Of a DNA stretch of 64,000 bases, positions 7,782 through 16,570 are shown in pieces. Both the position numbers and the translations under genes were made by a program. The DNA is taken from the NCBI GenBank assembly GCA_938082375.1, contig CALKCJ010000026.1:118648-182647 (forward strand), written 5' to 3'. Source of the stretch: an uncultured Thermomicrobiaceae bacterium (GTDB lineage: Bacteria > Chloroflexota > Chloroflexia > Thermomicrobiales > Thermomicrobiaceae). Position 1 is the first letter of the stretch, and each line of letters starts with the position of its first letter. The notes below the pieces were generated by a model. That model was not told the origin of the DNA, did no database searches, and saw nothing but the letters and a program-made list of their open reading frames with translations.

Positions 7782-9533
7782 CTAATCTGCGGCGGTGTGC
7801 AGTCGCGTCCGCTCCTGCACCTGCCGTGCGTACTGTCGCGCGTACAGGCCGTCGAGCGCGAGCAACTCCTGGTGCGTTCCTCGTTCGACGATACGACCCT
7901 GGTCGAGCACCAGGATGAGATCGGCGCTCTGGAGCGTTCGTATCCGGTGAGCGATGATAAACGATGTCCGTCCCTCGAGCAGCGCATGAAGAGCTTCTTG
8001 GATAGCGTGTTCGGTCTCCGCATCGACGCTGGAAGTCGCCTCATCGAGGATCAAAATGCGGGGATCCATTAGTAAGGTACGAGCGATGGCGATACGCTGC
8101 TTCTGGCCACCTGAGAGCGACACGCCCCGCTCGCCCACGACAGTGTCGTAACCGCGAGGTAGTTCCGTGATGAAGTCGTGAGCCCGAGCGACTTTAGCCG
8201 CCTCGATGATCTCGGTCTCAGTAGCGTCTGGTCGTCCAAAGGCGATGTTCTCCCGGATACTGACGGAGAAAAGCAACGTGTCTTGGGCTACAAAGCCGAT
8301 ACGCTGGCGCAGCGACTTCAGCTCGTAGGCCCGTACATCCACGCCGTCGATGAAAACCGCTCCGGCATTCACGTCGTAGAAGCGTGGTATGAGCGCGACA
8401 AGCGTGCTCTTTCCAGAGCCGGTCGGGCCGAAGAGAGCGATACGCTGACCCGGTTCAGCGGTGAACGAGATGTCGTAGAGGCTTGCGATACCCGACTCCG
8501 AATAGGTGAAGCTGACTGATCGGAACTCCACTGCACCCTTGATGCCGGAGGCATCCAGAGCTCCGGGAGGTGATGAAATCTCCGGCGATTGGTCGAGAAC
8601 CTCGAAGATTCGCTGGCCAGAGGCGATGGCACGCGCTGTGCTGCTGACCATCCAGCCCAGCATGCGCACAGGCTGGGCGGTCAAGACGAGCAAAAAGTAA
8701 AAGGCCGTAAGCTGGCCAATCGAGAGGTGACCGGCCAGTACTTCCCGGCCACCGTACCAGACCACGAGTATGAGACTTGCGGCTCCCACTGTCGTAACGA
8801 ACGCGGTATAGAGTGCCGACCAGCGGGCAGCAGCCAGCGAGCGTTCCTGCAAGGTTCGCAATTCGGCGTCGAACCTCGTGCCTTCGGCGTCTTCTCTCGC
8901 GAAGGCGCGGACTACTCTCGCCCCGGCCAGATTCTCCTGGAGGACTGTGGTCATGATGCCGAACTGCTGCTGTACCTGAAGAAACAAGTGGCGGGCCCTC
9001 CGACTGAAGTGGACGGTTGCGAGCGCCAGTAGAGGGAGTACGCTGAGCGATATGGCTGCAAGGCGCCAGTTCATCAGGATAAGCATGACCGACACAGCAG
9101 CGAGCGTTCCCAGGCTCTGGACGGACGTACGAGGCACTACCCAGAAGAAGCGGCGAATTGCGTTTACATCTTCAGTTGCTCTGGCCATGAGCTGTCCGGT
9201 ATAGGCCTTGTCAAAATAGGAAAAGCTTAGCCGTTCAATATGTCGATAGAGCTCGTGTCTCAGTTGGTACGCAATATTTTCCGCAAGAGCCTGAAAGGAG
9301 TAGCTGCGAGCGAATGTCAGGAGCGCTTGTGCAAGACCGACGAGTAAAAGGGCACCAGCGGCGGCAAGGACGATCTCGACTCGACGGGGGACGATGCCGC
9401 CGTCGATCGCCAGTTCGACCAGCCTTGGCATGGCCAGCTGGGCCGCCAGGCTAAGGAGAAGCGTTGCGTAACCGGAGATCAACGTCCGGCGGTATGGTTT
9501 CAGATACCGCAAGATGCGCCAGAGTACGCCCAT
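7782..9533 (-). CDS. ABC transporter half-transporter (membrane plus ATPase), first of a pair
   Basis: 583 residues: membrane domain with about six segments to residue 310, then the ATPase domain with Walker A GPTGSGKST (369-377), signature LSGGQ near 475, Walker B ILDEATSS and the switch FIIAHR. Both this protein and its downstream partner have the catalytic Glu after Walker B, so neither has the degenerate site typical of some heterodimeric exporters. ATG at 9533. The pair is transcribed leftward from the 9.5-9.7 kb gap, away from the excisionase-like regulator, which might control it. Likely drug, lipid or peptide export at the cytoplasmic membrane. Confidence 0.9.
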   Translation of the reverse strand: MGVLWRILRYLKPYRRTLISGYATLLLSLAAQLAMPRLVELAIDGGIVPRRVEIVLAAAGALLLVGLAQALLTFARSYSFQALAENIAYQLRHELYRHIERLSFSYFDKAYTGQLMARATEDVNAIRRFFWVVPRTSVQSLGTLAAVSVMLILMNWRLAAISLSVLPLLALATVHFSRRARHLFLQVQQQFGIMTTVLQENLAGARVVRAFAREDAEGTRFDAELRTLQERSLAAARWSALYTAFVTTVGAASLILVVWYGGREVLAGHLSIGQLTAFYFLLVLTAQPVRMLGWMVSSTARAIASGQRIFEVLDQSPEISSPPGALDASGIKGAVEFRSVSFTYSESGIASLYDISFTAEPGQRIALFGPTGSGKSTLVALIPRFYDVNAGAVFIDGVDVRAYELKSLRQRIGFVAQDTLLFSVSIRENIAFGRPDATETEIIEAAKVARAHDFITELPRGYDTVVGERGVSLSGGQKQRIAIARTLLMDPRILILDEATSSVDAETEHAIQEALHALLEGRTSFIIAHRIRTLQSADLILVLDQGRIVERGTHQELLALDGLYARQYARQVQERTRLHTAAD

Positions 9534-9628
9534 AGCGTTCTGGGTATAGCGGACCTGAAGCGAGAGCGCAAGGCCGGTTTGGGTTGGGCGAGCTACTGGG
9601 CGAAGGGGAAGGCTCGAGCGAACTGGTA

Positions 9629-9657
9629 TTGACCTTGTTTGGGTGTGTCCGTAAAAT
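9629..9657 (+). promoter_or_regulatory. Sigma-70-type promoter for the HTH gene
   Basis: TTGACC at 9629-9634 and TAAAAT at 9652-9657 with a 17-base spacer. The predicted start near 9664 leaves a leader of about 40 bases to the GTG at 9703. Confidence 0.65.
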
Positions 9658-9702
9658 GGGTACGTACAAGACCTGTCCGTTCGCGGCCTGAGAGGGGGCG
9701 CA

Positions 9703-10221
9703 GTGGAGGCCGAGGCGCTAGACTACCAGAGGGTCATCGACGAAGCGCTCAAGTTGCTGTACACGCAGCACCACCGCTTGATGAGTCGATTGTATCCCAG
9801 TGCGGTACAGCAACTTTCATTGGAGCAGCTTCGCGAGGGCCCCCTCGGCCAGGTGCTGCAGCGGCTAGCGGCTGTGGCACAGGGGAAGATCGCCGAGAAC
9901 CGCGAGCGAACGCTCGAGGCGATTGAGCTGGTACTCCAGATGCTGTTTTGGGCTCCCGGTGCTGACGACTACACTGTGCCGCGGAGTTTCTGGGAGACCG
10001 ACTTGGGCCGCCTGCTCTCCCTAGCCAAGTTCCGTGCTTATGAGCCTGGTGAACTGGTCAGTATCGGTAGCGCTGCCCAGCAGCTCGGTGTGACGCGACC
10101 AACCATCTATCGCTGGATGGACGAGCGTAAGCTCGAGTACGTGCGTGACGAGATGTCCGGCCGGACATTCGTGGTCCGGGAGGACATCGAGGAACTGAAG
10201 CGGCAGCAGGAATCAGCGTGA
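9703..10221 (+). CDS. Excisionase/MerR-type helix-turn-helix protein
   Basis: 172 residues. The C-terminal third is an excisionase-family DNA-binding domain (VSIGSAAQQLGVTRPTIYRW, residues about 118-137, then a wing and VVREDIEELKR), as in many small regulators that bind promoter DNA. The N-terminal 110 residues are helical, with no domain I recognise; they may dimerise or bind a partner. GTG start with GAGAGGGGG just upstream, and a good promoter at 9629. It stands alone, divergent from the ABC exporter genes, so regulating them is a reasonable but untested idea. Confidence 0.75.
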   Translation: MEAEALDYQRVIDEALKLLYTQHHRLMSRLYPSAVQQLSLEQLREGPLGQVLQRLAAVAQGKIAENRERTLEAIELVLQMLFWAPGADDYTVPRSFWETDLGRLLSLAKFRAYEPGELVSIGSAAQQLGVTRPTIYRWMDERKLEYVRDEMSGRTFVVREDIEELKRQQESA

Positions 10222-10341
10222 TAGTCCTCGGGGCAGCTGAGCGGGTTCGGGGGTTGTTCCGTCGGTTCCTGGTTGGTTGGGTTTTTGGGATATGTCGTTG
10301 GATCTCTCCGCCACTCGCCCCTCTTCGCTGGTCACCTTCCG

Positions 10342-11931
10342 CTACCAGCGTGCCTCATAGACCCTCGCCAGCACCTCGGCGATCTCTTCGATCAGGTCGC
10401 CCGCGATGAGCCCAAGCGTCCCGGCGCGGCGTACCGCCTCCTGCATCGCCTCGCTTCCCACCGCCAGTCCAGCCGCCGCCGCCTCCCGCGAGCCCAGCCC
10501 CTGCGCTGCCAGGCCAGCGATCAGTCCAGCCAAAACGTCACCAGTGCCAGCCGTGGCCAGCGCTGGATGCACCTGCGGCGAGACGATCAGGGCTCCATCG
10601 GGACAGGCGAGCGTGGCGTGACCGTACTTGAGCACCACGTGCTGGCCGAACCGCTGAGCGGCCTCCGCTGCAGACGCCCACGGATCAGCTGTGATCTCTC
10701 TCGTCTCCACACCCAGCAGGCGCGCCAGCTCTCCAGGATGGGGCGTCAGGATCAGATCGGCATCAACCAACTGAAGCCACCAGTCCGGTTGGCTTGCCAG
10801 CCAGTTCAGGCCGTCAGCATCGACCACCGCCCTTCCGGTAAACCGCTGCGGCAGGCCAGCTTGAGGTAGCTGCCCGAAGCCGATAGGCCGCGGTGCCCCT
10901 CGCAGTCCAAAGAGTCCGGCGAGGAACTCGGGAACCGGGGGCTCCTGGCCAAGCCCAGGGCCGACGAGCAGCGCATCGTACCGCGGTAGCGCCTCCCGCA
11001 CGAGCTCCGCCATACGTGCTCCGGCACCCAACTCCCCCTCGGGGAGTGGGAGGAACGTCACTTCAGGCAGGGCGGCAGCAATCGACGGGATCAAGGATCG
11101 GATCACGGCCAGTGTCACCAGGCCTGCACCAGCACGCAAGGCCGCGCCGGCCGCCAGCCGCGGGGCACCATAGAAGGTCGGGGCCCCGCCGACTACGAGC
11201 AACGTACCGACCGCCCGCTTGTGTGTGTCCGCGGGCCGTCGCGGTAACCATTCGCGCACATCCCCCAGAGTGACCAGCGCAGCATCGCCGGGCTCCACCG
11301 GCGGCGTCGGCAGACCGATATCGACGAGCTCGATTAGACCGGTGTGCAACAGGGCCGGTGGCCGGTACAGTCCGACCTTGGGTAGACCAAGCATCACCGT
11401 AAGATCTGCATGAAATGCGCGAGGGTCGGACTCCCCTGTATCGCAGTCGATCCCGGAGGGAGTGTCCACCGCTACGAGAGGAATCCCGCGCCGCACCCGC
11501 GCCTCCCAAGCGGCACCGAACACTCGTCCGACTTCATCGGGCAGCGTCGGCTTACCGCCGATGCCGAAGACAGCGTCCACGATCACATCGGCTGAAGCGA
11601 TAGCGGCCTCGATTCCTGCCGGATCGATCCATTCCAGTCGCTCGAGCAGGCTCTGCTCGGCCGGCAACTCGCCTGGCGAGCTTCGCTTCCATCCCCAGAC
11701 CAGGCAGTGCCAGCCCCGGCTCGCCAGGTGGCTGGCAGCGACGAGCCCATCACCTCCATTGTTGCCCGGCCCCACGAGGAACAAGGCCGTGCCCGTGCGC
11801 CTGACTCGTTTCAAGATTGCACTGGCGACTCCGCTCCCGGCGATCGCCATCAGATCGGCAACCGAGCGCCCAGCCGCGACCGCCGCTTCCTCAGCCCGCC
11901 GCACCTCATCGACTCGGCAGAGCTTCAGCAT
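10342..11931 (-). CDS. nnr: Bifunctional NAD(P)H-hydrate epimerase / ADP-dependent NAD(P)H-hydrate dehydratase
   Basis: Repairs hydrated NADH/NADPH. The N-terminal epimerase (YjeF_N) domain covers about residues 1-215 with VGPGNNGGDGLVAA; the C-terminal ribokinase-like dehydratase (YjeF_C) follows, with the LVGPGLG loop and ATAGTGDVLAGLIAG near the end. About 529 residues, the usual bifunctional length. ATG at 11931 has GGGGAG eight bases upstream; an in-frame GTG at 11940 is the alternative. The start overlaps the end of acpS by about 26 bases, an arrangement (acpS-nnr) common in bacteria. Confidence 0.93.
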   Translation of the reverse strand: MLKLCRVDEVRRAEEAAVAAGRSVADLMAIAGSGVASAILKRVRRTGTALFLVGPGNNGGDGLVAASHLASRGWHCLVWGWKRSSPGELPAEQSLLERLEWIDPAGIEAAIASADVIVDAVFGIGGKPTLPDEVGRVFGAAWEARVRRGIPLVAVDTPSGIDCDTGESDPRAFHADLTVMLGLPKVGLYRPPALLHTGLIELVDIGLPTPPVEPGDAALVTLGDVREWLPRRPADTHKRAVGTLLVVGGAPTFYGAPRLAAGAALRAGAGLVTLAVIRSLIPSIAAALPEVTFLPLPEGELGAGARMAELVREALPRYDALLVGPGLGQEPPVPEFLAGLFGLRGAPRPIGFGQLPQAGLPQRFTGRAVVDADGLNWLASQPDWWLQLVDADLILTPHPGELARLLGVETREITADPWASAAEAAQRFGQHVVLKYGHATLACPDGALIVSPQVHPALATAGTGDVLAGLIAGLAAQGLGSREAAAAGLAVGSEAMQEAVRRAGTLGLIAGDLIEEIAEVLARVYEARW

Positions 11932-12355
11932 CGCCACCACTCCCCTGGAGATGTTTCTTTACAGCCACCACAACCGCGATCGCCTCGGTGCGCGAGTGCG
12001 TCAGCGAGACGGTGAGATGCTCGAAGCCGAGCTGTTCAGCACGCTCCTTGGCCCCACCGTGCAGGACGAGGATCGGTTTCCCGCGCCGGTTCGAGAGGAT
12101 CTCGATCTCCCGCCACTTAATCCCGCGCACGCCGGTTCCGAGCGCCTTCATCGTCGCTTCCTTCGCTGCAAAGCGGGCCGCGAGTTCCGCCACCCGGGTG
12201 GCATATCTGGCTCGCTCCTGTTCCGTATACACGCGACGCAAAAAGCGCTCTCCGAAGCGATCAAGGGCGCGAGCGACACGACCGACCTCAACGATGTCGA
12301 TACCCACTTCGACCGGGCCGGCTGCTTCCGGATCCCACAGTGGCTCATACCCCAC
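11906..12355 (-). CDS. acpS: Holo-[acyl-carrier-protein] synthase
   Basis: Transfers 4'-phosphopantetheine from CoA to acyl carrier protein. Conserved VGIDIVEVGRV near the start with the Mg-binding Asp, then RFAAKEATMKALGTG with the catalytic Glu, and SLTHSRTEAIAVVV at the end. About 149 residues from GTG 12355, which overlaps the ugd stop by 11 bases; a GTG nearer the domain (at V of VGID) would give a protein closer to the usual 120-130 residues, so the start is uncertain. Sits between ugd and nnr in one minus-strand operon. Confidence 0.9.
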   Translation of the reverse strand: MGYEPLWDPEAAGPVEVGIDIVEVGRVARALDRFGERFLRRVYTEQERARYATRVAELAARFAAKEATMKALGTGVRGIKWREIEILSNRRGKPILVLHGGAKERAEQLGFEHLTVSLTHSRTEAIAVVVAVKKHLQGSGGDAEALPSR

Positions 12356-13643
12356 GTCCGACCCCCACGTAGACGAACCCCAAGGCCCGCACGTCAGCAG
12401 GCTCGTACAGATTTCGGCCATCGAGGAGAATAGGGGTGCGCATCAACGCCTTGACTCGTGGCAGATCGGCCTGTTTGAACTCGTTCCATGGTGTGGCGAT
12501 CAGCAGCGCGTCCGCCCCTTCTACTGCTCCATATGGGTCGCTCGCGTACCGCGCCTCCGGAACGACAGCGGATGCTCGCGGCATCGCCACCGGATCGTAC
12601 GCGGTCACGCGCGCCCCTCGCTGGATGAGCATGCGAAGCACGTCGATCGCCGGGGATTCACGGATATCGTCGGTATCTTGCTTGAACGACAGCCCCCACA
12701 GCGCCAGCGGCCTCCCGTGCAGGTCACCGAGTAGCTCCTGGAGCCTGCGGACGAAACGCCGGCGTTGATCCTGGTTAATCTCGAGCACCGTATGGAGTAA
12801 TTGCGGGTGGCAGCCGGCCTCCTCGGCCATATAGGCAAGCGCACGCACGTCTTTGGGGAAACAGCTACCGCCGAAGCCGATTCCGGCTTCGAGGAAGTGT
12901 GGCCCGATCCGGGGATCATAGCCCATCCCCTGTGCGACGACCTTGACGTCCGCGCCGAGTTGCTCGCAGATCTGGGCAATCTCATTGATGAAACTGATCC
13001 GGGTGGCCAGGATCGCATTCGATGCGTACTTGATCATTTCCGCGCTGCGCCGGTCGGTGATCAGAATCGGAGCATTCAGCACGCGGTAGAGTTCCGCCAC
13101 CTTCTCGGCTGCGCCGCGGTCATCCGCGCCCAGCACGATCCGGCTGGGGTGAAAGACATCCTGTACGGCTGAGCCTTCGCGCAAGAACTCCGGGTTGCTC
13201 ACCACCGCGAACGTCGCGTCCGCAGGCTTCACCTGTTCGATGAGCTGTGTGACAAGGTCGCCCGACCCAATGGGCATGGTGCTCTTGTTGACGACGACGG
13301 TAGAACCTCGCAGGTTGCGACCAATGGCCTCAGCGGCAGAGCGCACTGCCCGCATGTCGGCGTCCCCGTCGAAGGTGGAAGGCGTGTCAACGCAGATGAA
13401 AACGAACTCGGATTCGGGCACCGCCTCGGCATAGTCTGTCGTGAACCGTAGGCGACCGGCCTCGCGGTTCCGCCGCAGGAGTTCGTCGAGCCCCGGCTCG
13501 TAGATGGGCACAATTCCACGCTTCAGCTTCTCGACCTTGGCGGTGTCGATATCAACGCCGTAGACCTGGTTGCCGAGGTCAGCAAAGGCTGCCCCGTAGA
13601 CCAGCCCCACATAACCCATGCCGATGATGGAGATGATCGCCAT
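12345..13643 (-). CDS. ugd: UDP-glucose 6-dehydrogenase (UDP-glucose/GDP-mannose dehydrogenase family)
   Basis: Oxidises UDP-glucose to UDP-glucuronate with 2 NAD+, supplying uronic acids for envelope polysaccharide. 432 residues: N-terminal Rossmann domain (IGMGYVGLVYGAAFADLG), central domain with the catalytic Cys in FGGSCFPKDV near residue 260, and C-terminal UDP-binding domain with SFKQDTDDIRESPA. ATG at 13643. A TATACT box with a partial -35 lies about 50 bases upstream. First gene of ugd-acpS-nnr. Confidence 0.93.
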   Translation of the reverse strand: MAIISIIGMGYVGLVYGAAFADLGNQVYGVDIDTAKVEKLKRGIVPIYEPGLDELLRRNREAGRLRFTTDYAEAVPESEFVFICVDTPSTFDGDADMRAVRSAAEAIGRNLRGSTVVVNKSTMPIGSGDLVTQLIEQVKPADATFAVVSNPEFLREGSAVQDVFHPSRIVLGADDRGAAEKVAELYRVLNAPILITDRRSAEMIKYASNAILATRISFINEIAQICEQLGADVKVVAQGMGYDPRIGPHFLEAGIGFGGSCFPKDVRALAYMAEEAGCHPQLLHTVLEINQDQRRRFVRRLQELLGDLHGRPLALWGLSFKQDTDDIRESPAIDVLRMLIQRGARVTAYDPVAMPRASAVVPEARYASDPYGAVEGADALLIATPWNEFKQADLPRVKALMRTPILLDGRNLYEPADVRALGFVYVGVGRGV

Positions 13644-13689
13644 GTCCCCCGCGTCCCTTTCGGCCGCCCATCGCGCGACAGTCCGGCTC

Positions 13690-13717
13690 AGTATACTCGT
13701 GTCGTTTTCCTGGTCAC
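13690..13717 (-). promoter_or_regulatory. Promoter for the ugd-acpS-nnr operon
   Basis: Reading the minus strand, GTGACC (13717-13712) and TATACT (13695-13690) are 16 bases apart. The start point would be near 13683, about 40 bases before the ugd ATG. The -35 matches consensus at four of six positions. It overlaps the 3' end of acyP. Confidence 0.45.
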
Positions 13718-14010
13718 CGCCGGATAGCGAAGCGCGTAAACGAGCCAGTGGGTTGCTCCCACGTGCACTCTACTCGCTCCACCCATGCACCCGGCGGCCC
13801 TGCAGCAATGAGGCGACGGAGCTCCTCCAGCTTTGCCCGCGCCCCTTCGGCAACCAGCTCGACCGATCGCCCGTCGGGCCTGTTGCGCACCCAGCCCGTC
13901 AGCCCAAGGCGCTCCGCCTCATCCACGACAAAGAACCGGAAACCAACTCCCTGTACCCGTCCATAGACGACGCAGTGCAGAGCAGCGTGCCCTTCACTGG
14001 TCAAGGCCAC
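13714..14010 (-). CDS. acyP: Acylphosphatase
   Basis: Hydrolyses carboxyl-phosphate bonds in small acyl phosphates. 98 residues, normal size. The phosphate-binding loop YGRVQGVGFRFF carries catalytic R25, and GWVRNRPDG carries N43; both are intact. The start codon overlaps the end of tgt by 17 bases, so the two are translationally coupled, though no shared function is known. Confidence 0.92.
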   Translation of the reverse strand: MALTSEGHAALHCVVYGRVQGVGFRFFVVDEAERLGLTGWVRNRPDGRSVELVAEGARAKLEELRRLIAAGPPGAWVERVECTWEQPTGSFTRFAIRR

Positions 14011-15223
14011 TCACCTCCTCGAACTCTGCCGCCGAGAACCGGCGGAAGCGTTCCATCGCGGCGACCGCTTCCTGGTCGGCTGGACGGTACCGCGCGAGAA
14101 ACGCGTCGCGCTCGGCTGTGAACCGCCCCTCCCGGATCGACTGACGAATCCGTTCCATCTCTCGTTGGATGAACCGAAGGTTATGTATCGTGGCTAAGCG
14201 ATAGGCGAGCAGCTCACGTGCCCGGAACAGGTGATTGAGGTAGGCAGCGGTGAACTGCGTGCAGGTTAAGCAGTCGCAGGTCTCGTCGACCGGCCCGAAG
14301 TGTGTCCGGTAGTGACGACGTGTTACGTCAACTCTCCCTTCCGGCGTGTAGAGTGCGCCGTGCCGCGCCACTCGGGTCGGATGCACGCAGTCGAACATGT
14401 CCACGCCATAAGCGACCCCCCACCAGAGATCCTCCGGGGAGCCGACGCCCATCAGGTAGCGTGGCTTGTCGGCAGGCAACAGCGAGGTCACTTCATCCAG
14501 AAACGCCAGCATCACTGCCTTGGGCTCACCGACACTTAACCCCCCGATGGCGTAACCGTCGACCGGTTGCGTGCCGACAAATTCGCTACTCCATCGGCGC
14601 AGGTCGAGCTCGAACCCACCCTGAACAATGCCGAAGAGCCACGGACGTGTTGGATCCTGCCGGTCGATCGCCTGCTCGTAGCAGTCCAGTGCTCGCTGTA
14701 GCCAGCGATGCGTCCGTTCCGTCGCTTCCCGCTGGCGCCGGGGGTCGGTCTCGTACCCAGGGACATCGTCCAGCGGCATGATGATGTCAGATCCGAACCC
14801 GAGCTGCAGCGCGATAGCAGACTCGGGCGTGAGTTCATGCAGACTTCCGTCAATGTGCGAGCGGAAGCGCACGCCGCGCTCGGTAACCTCGCGCAGTGTC
14901 GCCAGGCTGTAGACTTGAAATCCGCCTGAATCGGTCAAAATCGGGTACGGCCAGCTCATGAAGGCATGGAGCCCGCCCGCTGCCTCGATCACCTCCGGGC
15001 CCGGGCGCAACATCAGGTGATAGGTGTTCGCGAGGACGATTTCGCAGCCAGTAGCGCGGACCTCGTCTGGTGTCAGTGACTTGACGGACGCCTGGGTACC
15101 GACCGGCATAAAGGCTGGCGTGTGGACAAGCCCGCGCCTCGTCCGCAACACGCCAGTACGTGCCAGGGTTCTCTCGTCGCGTGCAACAATGGTGAAGTAC
15201 TCGTTGGAGCCTTCCCTTGTCAT
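13994..15223 (-). CDS. tgt: tRNA-guanine transglycosylase (queuine/preQ1 tRNA-ribosyltransferase)
   Basis: Exchanges guanine-34 for preQ1 in GUN-anticodon tRNAs. About 409 residues from ATG 15223. The general-acid region TDSGGFQVYSL, the nucleophile Asp in DMFDCVHPTRVARHG and the zinc site CDCLTC...H near the C-terminus are all visible. A TTG at 15280 extends the frame by 19 residues but lacks a ribosome site and conservation. Divergent from the methyltransferase gene, whose start at 15292 is only 68 bases away; acyP follows in the same operon. tRNA-Asn(GTT), a Tgt substrate, is encoded at 31.9 kb. queC/D/E/F and queA are not in the window. Confidence 0.93.
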   Translation of the reverse strand: MTREGSNEYFTIVARDERTLARTGVLRTRRGLVHTPAFMPVGTQASVKSLTPDEVRATGCEIVLANTYHLMLRPGPEVIEAAGGLHAFMSWPYPILTDSGGFQVYSLATLREVTERGVRFRSHIDGSLHELTPESAIALQLGFGSDIIMPLDDVPGYETDPRRQREATERTHRWLQRALDCYEQAIDRQDPTRPWLFGIVQGGFELDLRRWSSEFVGTQPVDGYAIGGLSVGEPKAVMLAFLDEVTSLLPADKPRYLMGVGSPEDLWWGVAYGVDMFDCVHPTRVARHGALYTPEGRVDVTRRHYRTHFGPVDETCDCLTCTQFTAAYLNHLFRARELLAYRLATIHNLRFIQREMERIRQSIREGRFTAERDAFLARYRPADQEAVAAMERFRRFSAAEFEEVSGLDQ

Positions 15224-15291
15224 CTCCGTGCCGGTCTCGCTTTCAAGCTCCGCGCGAGGCAACCGAGCTGTCTCTTCCAAGGATATGGCCG

Positions 15292-15924
15292 ATGATTCCG
15301 CGTAAGCTCCGGCAACGGCTCTTCGCTTGGCTCTACACCGGCGGGGCCTGGCTTTATGACCCGCTCACGATCCTACTCTTCGCTGGCCAGTGGCGCGAGT
15401 GGCAGCGTAGCGTGTTACCGCTCGTCCACGGTGAACGCATCTTAGATCTCGGTTGCGGTACCGGTCAGTTCCTTCCAGACCTTGCGACGTGTCGCACAGT
15501 TGTGGTCGGTCTTGATCGCTCAACGGCAATGCTACGGCGAGCCAGAAGCCGCGCTGCGAATATCGGCGCGCACCTGGTGTGCGCTGACGCCCGAGCGCTT
15601 CCCTTTCGTGAAGGCACCTTCACGACTGTGGTCAGCACGTTTCCGGCCGAATTCATCCTCGAGCAACGAGTTCGAGACGAAATCGCACGTGTGCTCGCCC
15701 CTGGAGGGCGGTTCCTGGTGGTGATCGGTGGAACGTTCGAGCGCCATGCCTGGTGGCAGTGGCCTCTTGTGCTCGTCTTACGTGCCTTCTACGGGCACGC
15801 CCTCTCGCCAGGCTGGCAGCCCGAGGTATCACTGTCCAGTGACAGGCTACCTGGCTACTGGCAACGCCGGCCGAGTCACTCTGGGTACGCGTCGGTCTGG
15901 GTCGCCGAGCGCGAAGATGCCTAA
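15292..15924 (+). CDS. Class I SAM-dependent methyltransferase
   Basis: About 210 residues. SAM-binding motif I is RILDLGCGTGQFLPDL, followed by an acidic residue (GLDRS) and CADARALPF (motif II region), then VLAPGGRFLVV. This is the ubiE/Methyltransf_11 type. Upstream of motif I is a hydrophobic stretch (AWLYDPLTILLFAG), seen in several small methyltransferases acting on lipids or quinones; substrate cannot be told from sequence. ATG 15292 has AGGA eight bases upstream; the longer frame from 15217 overlaps tgt antisense and is unlikely. Confidence 0.8.
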   Translation: MIPRKLRQRLFAWLYTGGAWLYDPLTILLFAGQWREWQRSVLPLVHGERILDLGCGTGQFLPDLATCRTVVVGLDRSTAMLRRARSRAANIGAHLVCADARALPFREGTFTTVVSTFPAEFILEQRVRDEIARVLAPGGRFLVVIGGTFERHAWWQWPLVLVLRAFYGHALSPGWQPEVSLSSDRLPGYWQRRPSHSGYASVWVAEREDA

Positions 15925-15953
15925 GGGCTAAACTGACCCGCACGCCACCGCTA

Positions 15954-16451
15954 TCAGGTCTCAGACTTCGGCGGCATCTCGTCCAACAAGGCACCGAACG
16001 CGGCAAGGTCAGCGAGCGGATCGGCCTTGCTCGGAGCTTTGACCGTCGGCGGCTGACCATTTGTCGCAACGGGCGGTGCTGGATCTTCGGGCGTGTAATC
16101 GACAGTGACAGCAGGTACGGCCGCTGTTGCCGGTGCTGTGACCGGCGCGGGTGCCTGGTCGGCCTTCGGCTCGGCGAGGGCTGCACGAGTGGCACCCTGA
16201 GCTTCGGCCAAGACCGACTGGGTCGTCTGCCCAACCTCCCGGGCGGTCCCCTGTACCTCGGTGGCCGTCGTCTCGACTTCGCGGAGGGTCTCTTCAAACT
16301 CGCTCGTCAGCTCGCGCGTAGCGGCACGAAAGTCGCGGATACCTCTCCCGATCGCCGCCCCGATCTCGGGAAGCTTGCCCGGCCCGAAGAGAATCAGGGC
16401 AATCACCAGGATCACCGCGAGTTCCATTGGACCCATTCCAAAGAAGTTCAT
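15954..16451 (-). CDS. Twin-arginine translocase TatA/TatB-family protein
   Basis: 165 residues. A single N-terminal membrane helix ([20 protein letters not shown]) is followed by the amphipathic helix [20 protein letters not shown], the hallmark of TatA/B. A helical region and a Pro/Ala-rich tail of about 80 residues follow. The length fits TatB better than TatA, but the [10 protein letters not shown] motif is TatA-like, so the assignment stays open. A second, short TatA is at 41.5 kb; tatC is not in the window. An extended -10 promoter (16515-16523) reads into this gene. Confidence 0.85.
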   Translation of the reverse strand: MNFFGMGPMELAVILVIALILFGPGKLPEIGAAIGRGIRDFRAATRELTSEFEETLREVETTATEVQGTAREVGQTTQSVLAEAQGATRAALAEPKADQAPAPVTAPATAAVPAVTVDYTPEDPAPPVATNGQPPTVKAPSKADPLADLAAFGALLDEMPPKSET

Positions 16452-16514
16452 CGATATACTCCTTGATCTCGCCAGGCGTCATTCTGTCTGGCGCAGGCGC
16501 CCACAGCACCAGGT

Positions 16515-16523
16515 AGTATACCA
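16515..16523 (-). promoter_or_regulatory. Extended -10 promoter for the Tat gene
   Basis: Minus-strand TGGTATACT, a perfect TGN-TATACT extended -10. Start near 16508, about 55 bases before the ATG at 16451. No recognisable -35. Confidence 0.55.
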
Positions 16524-16570
16524 GTCGGCCTCTTGTGGGGCCGCAGCGACGGCGAGGGCGGAGGCACGCC

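Noticed and set aside
11462..12734. Plus-strand frames across nnr, acpS and ugd
   Set aside because: Low-complexity Arg/Ser-rich translations of the opposite strand of three well-supported genes.
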